Shown here: positions 30,333 through 38,721 of the stretch, piece after piece | Layout: every line of letters starts with the position of its first letter | Position numbering within the stretch: the first letter of the stretch is position 1 | Assembly (NCBI GenBank): GCA_964383905.1 | Contig: CAYLJO010000029.1 | Location: forward strand, 1 to 42,724 | DNA: 42,724 nt | Origin: CAYLJO01 sp964383905 | GTDB lineage: Bacteria > Acidobacteriota > Blastocatellia > Pyrinomonadales > Pyrinomonadaceae | Direction: 5' to 3' | The notes under the pieces: model-generated | What the model was told of the DNA's origin: nothing | Seen by the model: the letters and a program-made list of their open reading frames with translations, nothing else | Database searches by the model: none | Program-made: the position numbers and the translations under genes

Positions 30333-32375
30333 GTGATCAGACCTGCCAAGCCTGTGAATTCCCGCTCACATTCAATCCGGCTGATTCGCCTATTCGGTTC
30401 TCTGGCGCTCGTCTTCACCTTTGCGCCCGACCCTATCGCGGCGCAGAGGCGCCGGCCCTCTGCGTCTACGCCGCGCAGATCGGCGGTAGAGCGCCAGGAG
30501 GATGCGCGCCGGCGCACTCGGGCCATCGCGTTGCTCGACGAGACGGCCGACACGGCGCGCCTCTTCGACGACCTTTTTTACCGCGCGCGAATCCAAACGC
30601 TCGCCGCCGACGCGCTGTGGCCCGCCGACCATGAGCGCGCCCGCGCCATCTTTCGCCGCGCCTGGGATGCGGCGACGGCTGCCGACAAGGCTGCGCAAGA
30701 GGAGGATGAGCGAGAATCCGGCACACCGTCCGATTCGACCGGCACGTTCGTCACTGAATCGCGGGATGAGGTGCTAAGCAAGGTGGCGGCCCGCGACCCA
30801 CAGCTCGCCGAACTCTTCCTGCGCGACCTTTCCGGCGAAAGAGAAGACGAGAAAAACGGCGGGCGAGACCGGACAACGCACCGCACACCCTGGCGCGAAT
30901 TGAGCGCCAACGGTATGCGCCATCTCGCCGTCGCGCTCGACCTGCTCAACCGTGGTGAGGCCGGACGGGCGGCGCAGATAGCCGCGCCGGTCATCGATGA
31001 AGGCGTTAGCGCAGAGCTGATGGCCTTCATCCTCCGCCTGCGCGAGCAGAGCGCGCCCTACGCGGACGGCCTTTACCTGCAGTTGCTGGAAAGAACAAGG
31101 GCTGATGCCGCAGCCGATGCGAATGATGTGTTGCTGCTTTCGTCTCCTATCGTCTCGCCGTCCTTGCTCGTGACGGTTGACGAGCGCGGCTCGCTGCAAT
31201 ACCGCCCCATCGTTTACGCCGCGACAGGTTCCGGGCAGAGCAATAAGCATTTAAACACGCCCGTCGCGCAGGCGACGCGCAACGCTTTTTATGAGACGGC
31301 CGCCGCCGTGCTATTGCGCCCCCTCGCTGCGCCGGGCACCGAGGCCGGGGATGCGACGCCGGGAACGGCGGTCGCACTATATTTCGCCATCGGCCGCCTG
31401 CTCGCCTTCTTCGAGCGCGAGGCGGCGCCGTACGTGCCGGAATTGCGTGCGCGCCAGGGCGGGCTCGCCAAAGATTTTACGGCCACACGCCGCGACGCGC
31501 TCTCCTCACAATTCGATCTTCACAGCTTGACGTCTAACAATCCGGGCGACCCCCTTGGCTCACAGACCGAACAGCTCTCTCGTGCGCGCGATCAAGAGGA
31601 GCGAGACCGTATTGCGCTGGCGATCACGAAGGCCGCGGCGCGCATCAGGGCCTGGGATCGCGCCCGTCGCACCGCGTCTTCGATCGAAGATGTGGGAGCG
31701 CGCCGCGCGGCCCTCTCTTTTATCGCGGTGAGCGAGATTGCGGATATCTCACGCGCCTTCGCAGAGGATAAGGAGGACGACTTTGAAGGCGTGGCCAAAT
31801 TTGTCAGGGGCGCGGACGTGCCGCCGCTTGCCAGCGCATGGGGCCTGGCACAGGCGGCGACGATCGCCGCGCGCAAAGGAAAGAAGCCAGCCGCCGCGCA
31901 GCTTCTCTACGAAGCCGAGCGCGACGCGGCGCGCGTTGAAACCGGAACAAGCCGGCGCGTCGCCGCCTACGCTGTCGTGACCACGGCGGCGGCCGGCATT
32001 GAGGCGGCGCGCTCCTGGGACTTGCTGGCGGAACTCGTCAAAGCGGCCAACGCCGCCGAAGATTACTCCGGTGATGAGGTTTCGATCGACATCCCGCTGG
32101 ACGGCAACCCGGAGCAGGACGCCGAGGACAATTTCAGTGTGGCGGCCGAAGCTTTTCGTTTGGACACGATTTTTGCGACAATGTCACGGATCGATTTTGA
32201 TCGGGCACTCTCCACGGCGCGCGCTTTACGGGACGCCGTCCCGCGGGCTTTCGCCCAGATGGCGATCGCCCGGGCGGGGCTCGGAGAACTCAAGGCATTG
32301 AAAGAAAAGGATCAATACCGTGATCAGAAGTCGGGGGCGAGCACCCGGGATGAACAGAAGCGGCAACCGCTTTGA
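30333..32375 (+). CDS. Large secreted protein of unknown function
   Basis: 680 residues from GTG 30333, two bases after the ruvB stop. I do not recognise a family. An N-terminal hydrophobic stretch (about 17-36, LFGSLALVFTFAPDPIAAQ) looks like a signal peptide. The rest is mostly Ala/Arg/Glu/Asp-rich and alpha-helical, with repeated helix-turn patterns such as DHERARAIFRRAWDAA and WGLAQAATIAARKGKKPAA, suggesting an alpha-solenoid (TPR-like) scaffold outside the cytoplasm. The C-terminal ~20 residues (YRDQKSGASTRDEQKRQ) are hydrophilic and are partly encoded by an imperfect inverted repeat around 32321-32399 (CAGAAGTC facing GACTTCTG). Its stop overlaps the TTG upstream of the YihY gene. Confidence 0.75.
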   Translation: MIRPAKPVNSRSHSIRLIRLFGSLALVFTFAPDPIAAQRRRPSASTPRRSAVERQEDARRRTRAIALLDETADTARLFDDLFYRARIQTLAADALWPADHERARAIFRRAWDAATAADKAAQEEDERESGTPSDSTGTFVTESRDEVLSKVAARDPQLAELFLRDLSGEREDEKNGGRDRTTHRTPWRELSANGMRHLAVALDLLNRGEAGRAAQIAAPVIDEGVSAELMAFILRLREQSAPYADGLYLQLLERTRADAAADANDVLLLSSPIVSPSLLVTVDERGSLQYRPIVYAATGSGQSNKHLNTPVAQATRNAFYETAAAVLLRPLAAPGTEAGDATPGTAVALYFAIGRLLAFFEREAAPYVPELRARQGGLAKDFTATRRDALSSQFDLHSLTSNNPGDPLGSQTEQLSRARDQEERDRIALAITKAAARIRAWDRARRTASSIEDVGARRAALSFIAVSEIADISRAFAEDKEDDFEGVAKFVRGADVPPLASAWGLAQAATIAARKGKKPAAAQLLYEAERDAARVETGTSRRVAAYAVVTTAAAGIEAARSWDLLAELVKAANAAEDYSGDEVSIDIPLDGNPEQDAEDNFSVAAEAFRLDTIFATMSRIDFDRALSTARALRDAVPRAFAQMAIARAGLGELKALKEKDQYRDQKSGASTRDEQKRQPL

Positions 32376-32416
32376 TTCTCACCCGGACTTCTGACCCCGG
32401 ATTTTCCGCATCCCAT

Positions 32417-33340
32417 ATGCGACGGCTCTCATCTTTTTCGCGTCACTCTCTGGGCGTCCGCAACCGTGCGCCGTGGGCCACGATTATCTCCCACACCGTT
32501 CACCAGTTTCACGAAAACGACCTGTTCACGTCGGCTGCTGCGATGAGCTATTTCGGGCTGCTCACACTCTTCCCGGCGCTGCTCCTCATGCTGGCGCTCA
32601 GCAACTGGATCGCGGCCGGCAGCGAGATGGTGTCACACATCCTGCAAGTGTACCCGGGCTCGGGAAAGTTTCTGCGTGAGACGATCCGCGAGCTCTCAAA
32701 TCTGGGGGCGGGCGTGATCGTCACCTGCGTGGTCGTGACACTCTGGGCCGGGTCATGGGTCTTCGCCGTCATCGAGCGCGCGCTCAACCGGATCTGGGGC
32801 ACGACGTCACGCGCATTTCTGCACGGTCGCGCGCTGACACTCGGCATGATCGGCATCGTCGGCCTGCTGCTCTTGCTCTCTGTGATCGCCACCTCCGTGC
32901 TCGTCACCGTACAGCAACTGGCGACGCGCTTATCGCCGCACCAACTCGCGCGCTACACCCTGCTCGCGTCGGTCGCGAGCGGGTTCTGGCAGCTGATCTT
33001 TGCTCTCGTGAGCATTCTTGTCACCGTCGCGCTGTTGGTGGTGGTCTATCGTTTTATGCCGAACGCGCATGTGACGGTGCGCGATACGCTGCCGGGCGCG
33101 GTGGCGGGCGGCCTGTTGTGGGAGCTGGCGAAATACATCTTCGCCTGGAGCCTGCATTACTTTCATTACGATCAAATCTACGGCCCCGTCGGCGCGGTGG
33201 TGGCCGTGCTGACGTGGGGCTACGTGTCGAGCCTGATACTCCTGTTCGGCGCGCAACTGACGGCGGTGTTTCATTACGAGCACCCGTCGCACCCCGTGAC
33301 AGCTTCAGCGGCCGACGCGGCCACCGCGCCGGTCCCCTGA
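32417..33340 (+). CDS. YihY/BrkB family membrane protein
   Basis: About 307 residues from ATG 32417; the frame is open from TTG 32372, which would add 15. Six helices are visible. Family features: FHENDLFTSAAAMSYFGLLTLFPALLLM after the cytoplasmic N-terminus, ALNRIWGT, LPGAVAGGLLWELAKYIFAWSL, and the C-terminal YGPVGAVVAVLTWGYVSSLILLFGAQLTAVF. YihY proteins were once called RNase BN but are integral membrane proteins of unclear role, possibly transport. Neither start has a clear Shine-Dalgarno. Confidence 0.92.
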   Translation: MRRLSSFSRHSLGVRNRAPWATIISHTVHQFHENDLFTSAAAMSYFGLLTLFPALLLMLALSNWIAAGSEMVSHILQVYPGSGKFLRETIRELSNLGAGVIVTCVVVTLWAGSWVFAVIERALNRIWGTTSRAFLHGRALTLGMIGIVGLLLLLSVIATSVLVTVQQLATRLSPHQLARYTLLASVASGFWQLIFALVSILVTVALLVVVYRFMPNAHVTVRDTLPGAVAGGLLWELAKYIFAWSLHYFHYDQIYGPVGAVVAVLTWGYVSSLILLFGAQLTAVFHYEHPSHPVTASAADAATAPVP

Positions 33341-33393
33341 ACATTCCGGGCGGCGCTCAAGGTCAGACCAAGCCCCCGGCCCGAGCTTTAGCC

Positions 33394-34431
33394 ATGCAGG
33401 TCTCCGATTTCGATTACGAACTTCCAGAAGAACTCATCGCGCAACACCCGCCGGAACGGCGCGATGCGGCGCGGATGCTGGTCCTCGACCGCGCCGGGCG
33501 TTCCTGGCGCGACAGCCGGTTCGCGGAGCTCCCTTCATTCGCTCATGCTGGCGACGTCATAGTTATTAATAATACGCGCGTGTTTCCGGCGCGGCTCATC
33601 GGAGAGCGCGAAGGCTCCGGCGGACACGCGGAAATGCTTCTGATTTGTGAGCGAGGGCCACTGGTGTGGGAAGCACTGGTCCGGCCCGCGCGTCGCTTAC
33701 CGAACGGCGCGCGTGTCAGGTTCGGTAACGGGTGGCTGCGGGCGGAAGTAATTGAATCCCCAGACGAGCGCCGCCGCGTCGTGCGTTTTGAATGCGACGG
33801 GCCGTTCGACGCCGCACTGCAGGCAGTCGGCCAGACGCCACTTCCCCCGTACATCAAGCGCCCGTCAGGACTTTTTCCGGAAGATCGCGAGCGCTATCAG
33901 ACCGTTTACGCGCGCCAACGCGGAGCGATCGCCGCGCCCACGGCCGGCCTTCATTTTACGCCCCGGGTCATGGACGAACTCCGTGCGCGGGGTGCACAGA
34001 TTGTCGAGATCACTCTGCATGTCGGCTACGGAACGTTTGAGCCGGTGCGCGCCCGCGAGCTGATTGACCATCGGGTCGCCCCCGAGCCATATCAGATCAG
34101 CGAGGAGGCGGCCGAGGTGATCAACGACGCGCGCGCCGGGGGGCGTCGTATCGTCGCTATTGGCACAACGACGACCCGCGCTTTAGAATCAGCGGTGGGG
34201 GAGACGGGCGGAGTCCGGGCCGGCTCGCGCATGGCGCAACTGACGATTACGCCCGGTTACAGGTTTCGTGTCGTGGATGTGCTGCTCACGAACTTTCACC
34301 TGCCGCGCTCGTCCCTTCTGGTGCTTGTCGGCGCGTTTGCCGACCGCGACTTCGTGCTCGACGCATACGCCCATGCCGTCAGGGCGAGTTATCGCTTTTA
34401 CAGCTACGGCGATTGCATGTTAATAATTTAA
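33394..34431 (+). CDS. queA: tRNA ribosyltransferase-isomerase QueA
   Basis: 345 residues from ATG 33394. The enzyme moves the ribosyl group of SAM onto preQ1-modified tRNA and isomerises it to epoxyqueuosine. Motifs: SDFDYELPEELIAQHPPERRDAARMLV at the start, NNTRVFPARL, RYQTVYARQRGAIAAPTAGLHFT, HVGYGTFEPVR, GTTTTRALES, and LLTNFHLPRSSLLVLVGAF. An upstream open frame reading through the YihY gene is a shadow. No other queuosine gene is in the window. Confidence 0.98.
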   Translation: MQVSDFDYELPEELIAQHPPERRDAARMLVLDRAGRSWRDSRFAELPSFAHAGDVIVINNTRVFPARLIGEREGSGGHAEMLLICERGPLVWEALVRPARRLPNGARVRFGNGWLRAEVIESPDERRRVVRFECDGPFDAALQAVGQTPLPPYIKRPSGLFPEDRERYQTVYARQRGAIAAPTAGLHFTPRVMDELRARGAQIVEITLHVGYGTFEPVRARELIDHRVAPEPYQISEEAAEVINDARAGGRRIVAIGTTTTRALESAVGETGGVRAGSRMAQLTITPGYRFRVVDVLLTNFHLPRSSLLVLVGAFADRDFVLDAYAHAVRASYRFYSYGDCMLII

Positions 34432-34436
34432 GCGAT

Positions 34437-34483
34437 CAATAGTCGGTAGTTAGTTTTGGCTGACCACTGATTACTGACTACTG
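34437..34483. repeat. Heptad-repeat inverted element between queA and the acetyltransferase gene
   Basis: Arms 34437-34453 and 34467-34483 are 17 nt and match in 13 positions as reverse complements; the right arm has ACTGATT/ACTGACT 7-mers. It begins 5 nt after the queA stop and ends 12 nt before the next ATG. Same family as 9103-9245. Confidence 0.75.
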
Positions 34484-34495
34484 AGAACCTGTTTT

Positions 34496-35053
34496 ATGGC
34501 TGTTCTGAAGAAAATTCGTTCGCGATGGTGGTCGCAAGCGGAAGAGACGGACGGCGACGCGGCGGTCTATGATGCTGCATCAACCCCGACGATTGCGGGG
34601 GTGCGGTATGATGTGCGCCCACTGACCATTTCGCAGTTGGATGAATGCTGGCGCCTCGATCAGTGCTGCTTCGTCGACGGTGAGGCGTACAGCCGTGACA
34701 CGTTCGAATATTTACTAACGGCTCCGGAGTCGATCTCGTATCGCGCCGTGTTACCCGGCGGCGCGATGGTGGGGTTTATCATCGGTCTCGTCGAGCCGGA
34801 CCATACGGGGCACGTTACTACTGTCGGCGTCGCGCCCGAACATCGCCGCCGCCGTATTGCACACCGTTTAATGGAGAAGATTGAGGGTGGTTTTCGCCGC
34901 CGGGGTGTGCGCGTCGTGCGCCTCGAAGTCCGAGCCGTCAACACGGGCGCGCAGCAGCTCTACCGCAACCTCGGCTACGTCGTGACACAACGCCTGCCCC
35001 GCTATTACTCGAACGGCGGCGACGGTCTGCTGATGATGAAATCCTTCGACTAA
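34496..35053 (+). CDS. RimI-like GNAT acetyltransferase
   Basis: 185 residues. A GNAT fold follows a ~38-residue charged N-terminus. The acetyl-CoA motif is VTTVGVAPEHRRRRIAHRLM, and the C-terminal RLEVRAVNTGAQQLYRNLGYV is typical of RimI, which acetylates protein N-termini, classically ribosomal protein S18. Substrate here is inferred. No Shine-Dalgarno lies before ATG 34496; the heptad-repeat element ends just upstream. A long palindrome follows the stop. Confidence 0.88.
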   Translation: MAVLKKIRSRWWSQAEETDGDAAVYDAASTPTIAGVRYDVRPLTISQLDECWRLDQCCFVDGEAYSRDTFEYLLTAPESISYRAVLPGGAMVGFIIGLVEPDHTGHVTTVGVAPEHRRRRIAHRLMEKIEGGFRRRGVRVVRLEVRAVNTGAQQLYRNLGYVVTQRLPRYYSNGGDGLLMMKSFD

Positions 35054-35063
35054 AAAAGTAAAA

Positions 35064-35095
35064 AAGCCAAAGGGAACCATGGTTCCCTTTGGCTT
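35064..35095. terminator. 32-nt perfect palindrome: bidirectional terminator
   Basis: A perfect self-complementary sequence with no loop beyond its centre, flanked by an A-run on the left (35052-35065) and TTATTAC on the right. It lies between the convergent acetyltransferase gene and mglA, 11 nt after the former's stop, so it can terminate transcription from both sides. Confidence 0.85.
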
Positions 35096-35117
35096 ATTAC
35101 CTTTGTTCTTCTTTAGC

Positions 35118-35702
35118 TTAGCCTTTCCGCAATTCCGTCAATACCTGTTTGGCAACCGCCTTGAGCGTGTCAAAAACACCAACGCCGGTCGCGGCGACGG
35201 CCTCAAGTACCGGCTCTCCTTTGCGTTGAAGTTCCGCCGTTAGATCACTCACAGGCACGATGTTCGGCAGGTCCCGTTTGTTGAGTTGCAACACGTAAGG
35301 GATATTCATTAAGTCGTAACCTTGCCCGCGTAAATTCTCTTCCAGGTTATAGAGCGATTCAATGTTGGCGTCCATCCGCTCCTCTTGCGAGTCGGCCACG
35401 AAGACCACGCCGTCCACCCCTTTTAAAATAAGCTTGCGCGAGGCGTCATAGAAGACCTGGCCGGGCACGGTGTAGAGGTGAAAGCGCGTTTTGAAGCCGC
35501 GCACAGTGCCCAGCTCCAGCGGCATGAAGTCGAAAAAGAGCGTGCGGTCGGTCTCTGTCGCAAGACTGATGAGCTTGCCTTTAGCTTGCGGGGCGGTTGA
35601 ATCGAAAATGTACTGCAAATTCGTCGTCTTGCCGCACAGGCCGGGACCGTAGTAGACGATCTTGCAGTTGATCTCGCGTGAAGCGTAATTGATAAACGTC
35701 AT
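35118..35702 (-). CDS. mglA: MglA-like small Ras-family GTPase
   Basis: 194 residues from ATG 35702. P-loop GPGLCGKTTNLQYIF at about 19-33, a DxxG-like VPGQVFYDASRKLILKGVDGVVFVADS, and NKRDLP for guanine. The YYGPGLCGKT form with Cys-Gly-Lys-Thr is typical of MglA. MglA is a polarity GTPase that, in GTP form, marks a cell pole for motility or pilus machines; MglB/roadblock proteins act as its GAP. The roadblock gene lies immediately upstream on the same strand. No pilus or gliding genes are nearby. Confidence 0.94.
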   Translation of the reverse strand: MTFINYASREINCKIVYYGPGLCGKTTNLQYIFDSTAPQAKGKLISLATETDRTLFFDFMPLELGTVRGFKTRFHLYTVPGQVFYDASRKLILKGVDGVVFVADSQEERMDANIESLYNLEENLRGQGYDLMNIPYVLQLNKRDLPNIVPVSDLTAELQRKGEPVLEAVAATGVGVFDTLKAVAKQVLTELRKG

Positions 35703-35755
35703 GGCAAAGGGCAATTAAGAGAAGTAAAGGCAGAAGACAAAAGACTTATACCGTA

Positions 35756-36238
35756 TTAATTGAAAAGGCTGTCGATATCCTCATCGGTGATTTCGGTGAA
35801 GAGGAGCGACTCGTTCGGATCCTTCTTCTTGGCGTCGCGCACAATCTCTTCAAAAATAGCGGCTAACTCCTGCGCGACCTGCTTGACACGCAGTTTGACC
35901 AACCCGAGGCTTGATCGCTCGTCGAAAACTACGACCAGGAGAACGCGCCCGATGATGCTAATGTGGATGCTCTCGCGCTCGCCCTCGTGAGAAAGCGTCG
36001 GAAACTCTTTCTCGCCGATTAATTTGGCCATCCCGCCGGTGGCGGCAACATTCCCGGCGGTGAGCGAAGCGAGGCTTGTCGTATCAAGATCGCCTATCTC
36101 CCCATCCACGGCGATTTCCTGACCGTCTTTATCAACCAGAAAGACGACGCGAGCCGCGGCGTCAAGGCGCAGGCGAGCCAGCACAGCTTTGATCTGATGA
36201 TCGTGCTGTTCACGTATTAGGATCGGAGTGTCTGCCAT
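35756..36238 (-). CDS. MglB-like roadblock/LC7 domain protein
   Basis: 160 residues. A roadblock/LC7 domain: VVFLVDKDGQEIAV at the first strand, LASLTAGNVAATGGMAKLIGE, HISIIGRVLLVVVFDERSSLGLVKLRV, and an extended acidic C-terminal helix (residues 125-160). Roadblock proteins dimerise and act as GAPs for the partner GTPase. Its place 53 nt upstream of mglA, in the same orientation, supports MglB. The C-terminal tail, ending DEDIDSLFN, is longer than the minimal fold and might mediate contacts. The Shine-Dalgarno is weak. Confidence 0.9.
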   Translation of the reverse strand: MADTPILIREQHDHQIKAVLARLRLDAAARVVFLVDKDGQEIAVDGEIGDLDTTSLASLTAGNVAATGGMAKLIGEKEFPTLSHEGERESIHISIIGRVLLVVVFDERSSLGLVKLRVKQVAQELAAIFEEIVRDAKKKDPNESLLFTEITDEDIDSLFN

Positions 36239-36373
36239 TAGTACAGCTTTCTTTTGAGTTTAGCGCGGGCGTGGCGGGCTGTGTCGCACGCGCTCATCGG
36301 AAATCTCGGCCGTAAGCCCAAACCGATGAAAGAGAAGATTTTAACGCGCGTCCGCACAGTCGCGCGAGGTCTC

Positions 36374-36408
36374 TTCACGGCCCGCTTGGAGGGCACCTCG
36401 GCCGTGAA
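36374..36408. repeat. Perfect 9-bp stem-loop in the roadblock-TPR intergenic gap
   Basis: 36374-36382 pairs with 36400-36408. The 303-nt gap (36239-36541) between the divergent roadblock and H1/TPR genes otherwise holds AT-rich sequence near 36440-36500, probably promoter DNA for the plus-strand gene, but no box pair I can defend. Confidence 0.5.
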
Positions 36409-36541
36409 TCCAAACACACTCTAGCATAGCGCATCCGGTGACTTCAAGTGTTTTTCTAAGTTATTAATTGTTAGACAAATTTTCAGAATTATCTGCGCAT
36501 GTCTGCAAACCACAGTCTAACGTTGATTTAGGGAGCAAGCT

Positions 36542-37546
36542 ATGCTAAAGTGGCTGGAGAATTCTGGATGCGGTTTGACAGTTGAGCCGCCTTTCACAAG
36601 TCTGAGGCTTCGCATGAGCGACCCTATCATTAAGGGTGTGAAACGATCACCTTCACGCCCTGCCTCGCGTCACACTTCCACAACGTCTCCGGCCAAGAAC
36701 CGCGCGTTGGCGGCGAAGTCTACGGCGCGTCCTAAGCCGCTTGCCAAACGTTTGGCGGCCGCCGATAAAGCTCCCGCACGTAAAGCTACTAAATCAGGCG
36801 CGACTGCCGCGCAAAAAAGCAAAGCAACGAAGAAGACGACCAAGAGCACGCCGTCGCGCAAGACGCCGGTCACAAAAACGCCAACTTCGAATCGAAGCAA
36901 GACCGTCGCTCGCAAGACCGCTCTTTCCAAGCCACCGAAGAAGAGCGCGCCGGCCGCATTGAAGGCTGTCAGGGCACAGCCGCGAACATCAAAGCACCTT
37001 GCCCCAAGAAGTAAGAGCTCTATGCCGGCGGCGGCGGTCCAGCCGCGCCAGCCGACGCAGGATGAAGCGGCGGCCCTGCGCGCCTTCGAGCGTGCGCATA
37101 AGGAGTTTGTCCGTGGCCACTTCGCCGAAGCGCGGAACCAGTTCCGTGGGCTCATCGAAAAGCACCCCGGGGCCTCGGAAGTGGCGGCGCGGGCACGTAC
37201 TTACCTTGCCATTGCCGAAGCGCGCCTGCGGACGGAGAGCTCATTACCGCGCGACGCGGATTCACTGTATGATCGCGGGGTGATCGAGCTCAACCGCGGC
37301 GAATATGTGGCGGCGCAGGAAATGTTCGAACGCGCGTTGAAGCGTGAGCCGGATGCCGCGCATATTCATTATGGACTCGCCGCGACACGCGCGCGGCTTG
37401 GGTCAATTGATCTCGCATTGGAATCTCTGCAGCGGGCGCTGGATATTCAGCCCAACTTGCGGGTGCGCGCCCAGCATGATCAAGACCTGACGGCGTTGCG
37501 TAATGATCCTGATTTTGAGCGTCTGGTCTTTGCTCACCGTTTTTAA
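36542..37546 (+). CDS. Histone H1-like Lys-rich tail fused to a TPR domain
   Basis: 334 residues from ATG 36542 (GGGAG 6 nt upstream); a second possible start is ATG 36614. Residues about 30-165 are extremely rich in Lys, Ala, Pro, Thr and Ser, with repeats such as PAKNRALAAKSTARPKP and KSKATKKTTKSTPSRK, like histone H1/AlgP-type tails that bind DNA. The C-terminal ~155 residues are TPR helices: FERAHKEFVRGHFAEARNQFRGLIEKHPG and LYDRGVIELNRGEYVAAQEMFERALKREPDA. A nucleoid or scaffold role is inferred from the composition only. It stands alone. Confidence 0.85.
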   Translation: MLKWLENSGCGLTVEPPFTSLRLRMSDPIIKGVKRSPSRPASRHTSTTSPAKNRALAAKSTARPKPLAKRLAAADKAPARKATKSGATAAQKSKATKKTTKSTPSRKTPVTKTPTSNRSKTVARKTALSKPPKKSAPAALKAVRAQPRTSKHLAPRSKSSMPAAAVQPRQPTQDEAAALRAFERAHKEFVRGHFAEARNQFRGLIEKHPGASEVAARARTYLAIAEARLRTESSLPRDADSLYDRGVIELNRGEYVAAQEMFERALKREPDAAHIHYGLAATRARLGSIDLALESLQRALDIQPNLRVRAQHDQDLTALRNDPDFERLVFAHRF

Positions 37547-37606
37547 CCCAACCCGCCCGCTGCTCCGGCGGCCACTTCCGGTCGCTCGATCCTTCCTTCG
37601 TTTAGG

Positions 37607-37635
37607 TTTAAAAGCATCTCTCTTTTCGGTATGAT
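37607..37635 (+). promoter_or_regulatory. Candidate promoter of yvcK-glmU
   Basis: TTTAAA (37607-37612), 17-nt spacer, TATGAT (37630-37635). Start of transcription near 37642, about 37 nt before yvcK. Confidence 0.55.
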
Positions 37636-37678
37636 TCTGTTTATCGTTAGTACGTACGCCTTTTGTGGAGATTAAGGG

Positions 37679-38716
37679 TTGGCTGAAGCGGAAACGAGTC
37701 GCGGTCTGAAGCTTGTCGCGATCGGCGGCGGGACAGGACTCTCGACGCTGCTGGCCGGGCTGAAGCGTCTTGTGAGCCCCCAGAACGACGGCGGCACGTG
37801 GCTGGAAAAGCTCTCGGCGATCGTGACCGTTTCAGACGACGGCGGTAGCTCGGGGCGGCTACGCGATGAGCTGCAGATGTTGCCGCCCGGCGACATCCGC
37901 AACTGTATGATCGCGCTCTCGGAAGATTCCACGCTACTTGCGCGCCTGTTCCGTTATCGCTTTCGCGGCTCAGGGGGCCTGGGCGGTCACAGTTTCGGCA
38001 ATCTCTTTCTCGCCGCGCTGACAGAAGTGACGGGAGATTTCGTCGAAGCCGTCCGCTTGTCCTCGGAAGTTCTGGCGAGCAAAGGCCATATCTTTCCCGC
38101 GACGATTAACGACGTGCGTCTCGTCGCGGAGTTGGAGGACGGCACACAGGTCTTCGGCGAAACACAGATCACGGCTTCGCGCGTGCCTATTCGTCGCCTC
38201 CGGCTTGAGCCCGAGCAGTGTCTGCCCCTGCCTGAAGCTTTGGCCGCCATTCGTGCGGCGGACGTGATTACGATCGGCCCCGGTTCCCTCTACACAAGCA
38301 TTTTGCCGCCGCTGCTGGTGGCGCGCGTCGCCGAAGCCATCGGGCGCACGCCGGCAATAAAAATCTTTATTTGTAACCTGATGACGCAGCCGGGGGAGAC
38401 CGACGGTTATACGGCGCGGCGGCACCTGGAAACGGTGAGAAGGTACGCCCCGGAGATTGCGTTCGATTACACGGTCGTCAACAACCGGCGGATCAGCGAC
38501 GAACAGGCCGCCCGCTATGCGGCCGAAGGCGCGTATCAAATTGGCTTACAGGATCACATGCTGGAAAAAGCTTTTGGCGCCGAGACAGAGGTTGTGCGCG
38601 CCGACCTTCTGGACGAAGGCGAAAAAGTCCGGCACAATTCTGAGAAGCTGGCTCGCGTGGTGGTCGCCTGCTGCGAGCAGGCGCGCGCGCGCACCGGCGC
38701 CACCCAGCAGTACTAA
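37679..38716 (+). CDS. yvcK: YvcK family protein (CofD-like fold)
   Basis: 345 residues from TTG 37679, with GGAG about 8 nt upstream; no ATG is available before the conserved start. Family motifs: LVAIGGGTGLSTLLAGLK, VTVSDDGGSSGRLRDEL, GDIRNCMIALSED, GGHSFGNLFLAALTEVTGDF, and ITIGPGSLYTSILPPLLV. YvcK binds UDP-GlcNAc and adjusts carbon flux toward cell-wall precursors in Gram-positives, acting on GlmS regulation. It is followed by glmU after 5 nt and then glmS, which fits this role well. Confidence 0.95.
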   Translation: MAEAETSRGLKLVAIGGGTGLSTLLAGLKRLVSPQNDGGTWLEKLSAIVTVSDDGGSSGRLRDELQMLPPGDIRNCMIALSEDSTLLARLFRYRFRGSGGLGGHSFGNLFLAALTEVTGDFVEAVRLSSEVLASKGHIFPATINDVRLVAELEDGTQVFGETQITASRVPIRRLRLEPEQCLPLPEALAAIRAADVITIGPGSLYTSILPPLLVARVAEAIGRTPAIKIFICNLMTQPGETDGYTARRHLETVRRYAPEIAFDYTVVNNRRISDEQAARYAAEGAYQIGLQDHMLEKAFGAETEVVRADLLDEGEKVRHNSEKLARVVVACCEQARARTGATQQY

Positions 38717-38721
38717 ATTTT

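Noticed and set aside
32755..33393. Long plus-strand frame running through the YihY gene into queA
   Set aside because: It is a shadow frame. The QueA family start and the YihY membrane helices fix the real genes.
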